NCBI GenBank assembly: GCA_011800805.1
Contig: MPNW01000559.1
Location: 86,784-105,862 of the forward strand
Length of the DNA stretch: 19,079 nucleotides
Reading direction: 5' to 3'
From: Hirudo medicinalis
Lineage: Eukaryota; Annelida; Clitellata; Hirudinida; Hirudinidae
Shown here piece by piece: positions 17,940 to 19,079 of this stretch; position 1 is the stretch's first letter; each line of letters starts with the position of its first letter. The notes beneath the pieces were generated by a model. That model did not search any database. It was not told the origin of the DNA and saw only the letters and a program-made list of their open reading frames with translations. A program made the translations under genes and the position numbers.

Positions 17940-19079
17940 TGTAATACCAGAAATACTGGTCGTTTCCATCGATTTGTCAACAGAAAGCTATCAACACATA
18001 ACCCAATACAGGAGATAAAAAGACAAGATGGTACATTCACTTCTAATCCAACCGAGATAGCCAATATTTTCAACAATTATTTCTGTAGTGTATTCACAGC
18101 TGGTGATGGCTCAAACTGTACCACGCCTCCTCGCACCAGCAAAAAACTTGAAAAAATCATTTTCACTCCTGATCGCATTTATCAGACACTGCGAAATCTC
18201 AAACCCTCTTTCTCATCTGGACATGATGGTATTACAAATAGTCTCTTTAGAAATTGTGCTGGTGGACTTTCCTTACCATGTGCATGAGATACCCCTTGAT
18301 TGGAGCTCAGCTTATATCACTCCTATCCACAAAAAAGGTTCCACATCTCATCCAGGGAATTATAGACCAATATCACTCACATCTTGTTGTCGTGCAAAGG
18401 AACAGGTGATCAATAAAGATGTTCTGAATTACCTTCAGGCAAGCACCTTATATTTCCTAATCAACATGGTTTTCTGAGTATGAGGTCAACATGTGCAAAC
18501 CTAACTGAGTGTACCAATGACTGGTCAACTGCAATGCAACTCCACCAGGGCACCGACATTATATACTTTGATTTCAAAAAGGCCTTCGACTCAGTGTCTC
18601 ACAAAAAATTATTGACGAAACTTCAGGCTTATGGAATTTCGGACAACTTATTTTTATGGATAAGGAAGTTCCTATCGAATAGAACTCAAGCCGTGAAGGT
18701 GAATGGCTAATTGTCCAACAATGGAGATGTGCCTCAATGGGCCTCAGATGGGCCCGATGCTTTTCCTTATTTACATAAATGATGTTGTGGACGCATTTAC
18801 AGACAACTCTGTCAAATACAAACTATTCGCAGATGACTATTCAAGCTCTACTCAACATCATCATCTCCCCACAACTCTTCCTTACAAACTGCTATTGACA
18901 GGTTGGTGTTATGGAGTGAATAATGGCAATTACAATTAGCCCCAGATAAATTACAGACAATTACCCTCCAAGCTTCCATCAAAACAGCGGGGAACAGCAC
19001 CACGCCCAATAAATACACAATCCGCTCACAACCCATATCCTTCGTAGACAATATAAGTGACCTAGGTGTCCTCATTGAC
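17940..19079 (+). mobile_element. decayed LINE (Jockey/CR1-like), runs off the window
   Basis: The frame from about 17950 reads GRFHRFVNRKLS, DGTFTSNPTEIANIFNNYF and SSGHDGITN, the linker just before the RT of Jockey/CR1-type ORF2. Then follow the RT blocks: SAYITPIHKKG, NYRPISLTS, DIIYFDFKKAFDSVSHKKLL, RTQAVKVNG, FADD (near 18829), LQLAPDKL and ISDLGVLID at the window end. Several frameshifts and stops occur. More 5' sequence is kept than in the copy at 8881-10232; the two share motifs but differ clearly, so they are old, separate insertions. The 5' edge is approximate. Confidence 0.85.

Overview
The window is metazoan nuclear DNA: AT-rich, full of microsatellites, with spliced genes of animal families and several decayed transposable elements. 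Intron sizes (54 nt to about 3 kb) and the LINE, hAT and Tc1 mixture suggest an invertebrate; a lophotrochozoan such as an annelid is my guess, not shown by the sequence. Every exon junction below was checked by splice dinucleotides and codon phase.

Layout, left to right. (1) 1-2935: the 3' half of a NHERF/EBP50-type scaffold gene on +, with its last PDZ domain, a short linker, and a C-terminal ezrin-binding tail followed by a poly(A) signal. (2) 2936-6180: gene-poor DNA with GAT repeats, a 33-bp tandem duplication, a dyad-rich patch and a decayed hAT transposon (4327-5359). (3) 6181-12165: a RhoGEF gene on + in 11 exons. It encodes a DH domain with no PH domain visible, then a basic, serine-rich tail. 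Its 3-kb intron holds nested elements: a 5'-truncated LINE (8881-10232) lies inside a Tc1/mariner-type transposase relic on -, with an ATATA target duplication. (4) 12166-12691: a 527-bp convergent intergenic gap. (5) 16307-12692 on -: the complete MOCS1 locus, MOCS1A (MoaA-like radical SAM, 373 aa) in nine exons, then MOCS1B (MoaC-like, 247 aa) in the same last exon. (6) 16308-17939: unassigned DNA upstream of MOCS1. (7) 17940 to the end: a second decayed LINE on +, cut by the window edge.

MOCS1A and MOCS1B together turn GTP into cyclic pyranopterin monophosphate, the first step of molybdenum-cofactor synthesis. Their reading frames are in the same frame, separated by one TGA after a double-glycine end. 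That TGA lies inside a consensus GTGAGT 5' splice site. The convergent RhoGEF gene has the same arrangement: a TGA inside GTGAGT, followed 200 bp later by a strong acceptor and a short in-frame exon. The NHERF and RhoGEF genes are both linked by family to cortical actin, but nothing here shows that they act together.

No wholly new system was found. The points most worth a second look are the two stop codons inside splice donors, a NHERF intron that resembles a dispersed repeat copy (possible introner-like origin), a probable GC-AG intron in MOCS1A, and the datable nested transposons.
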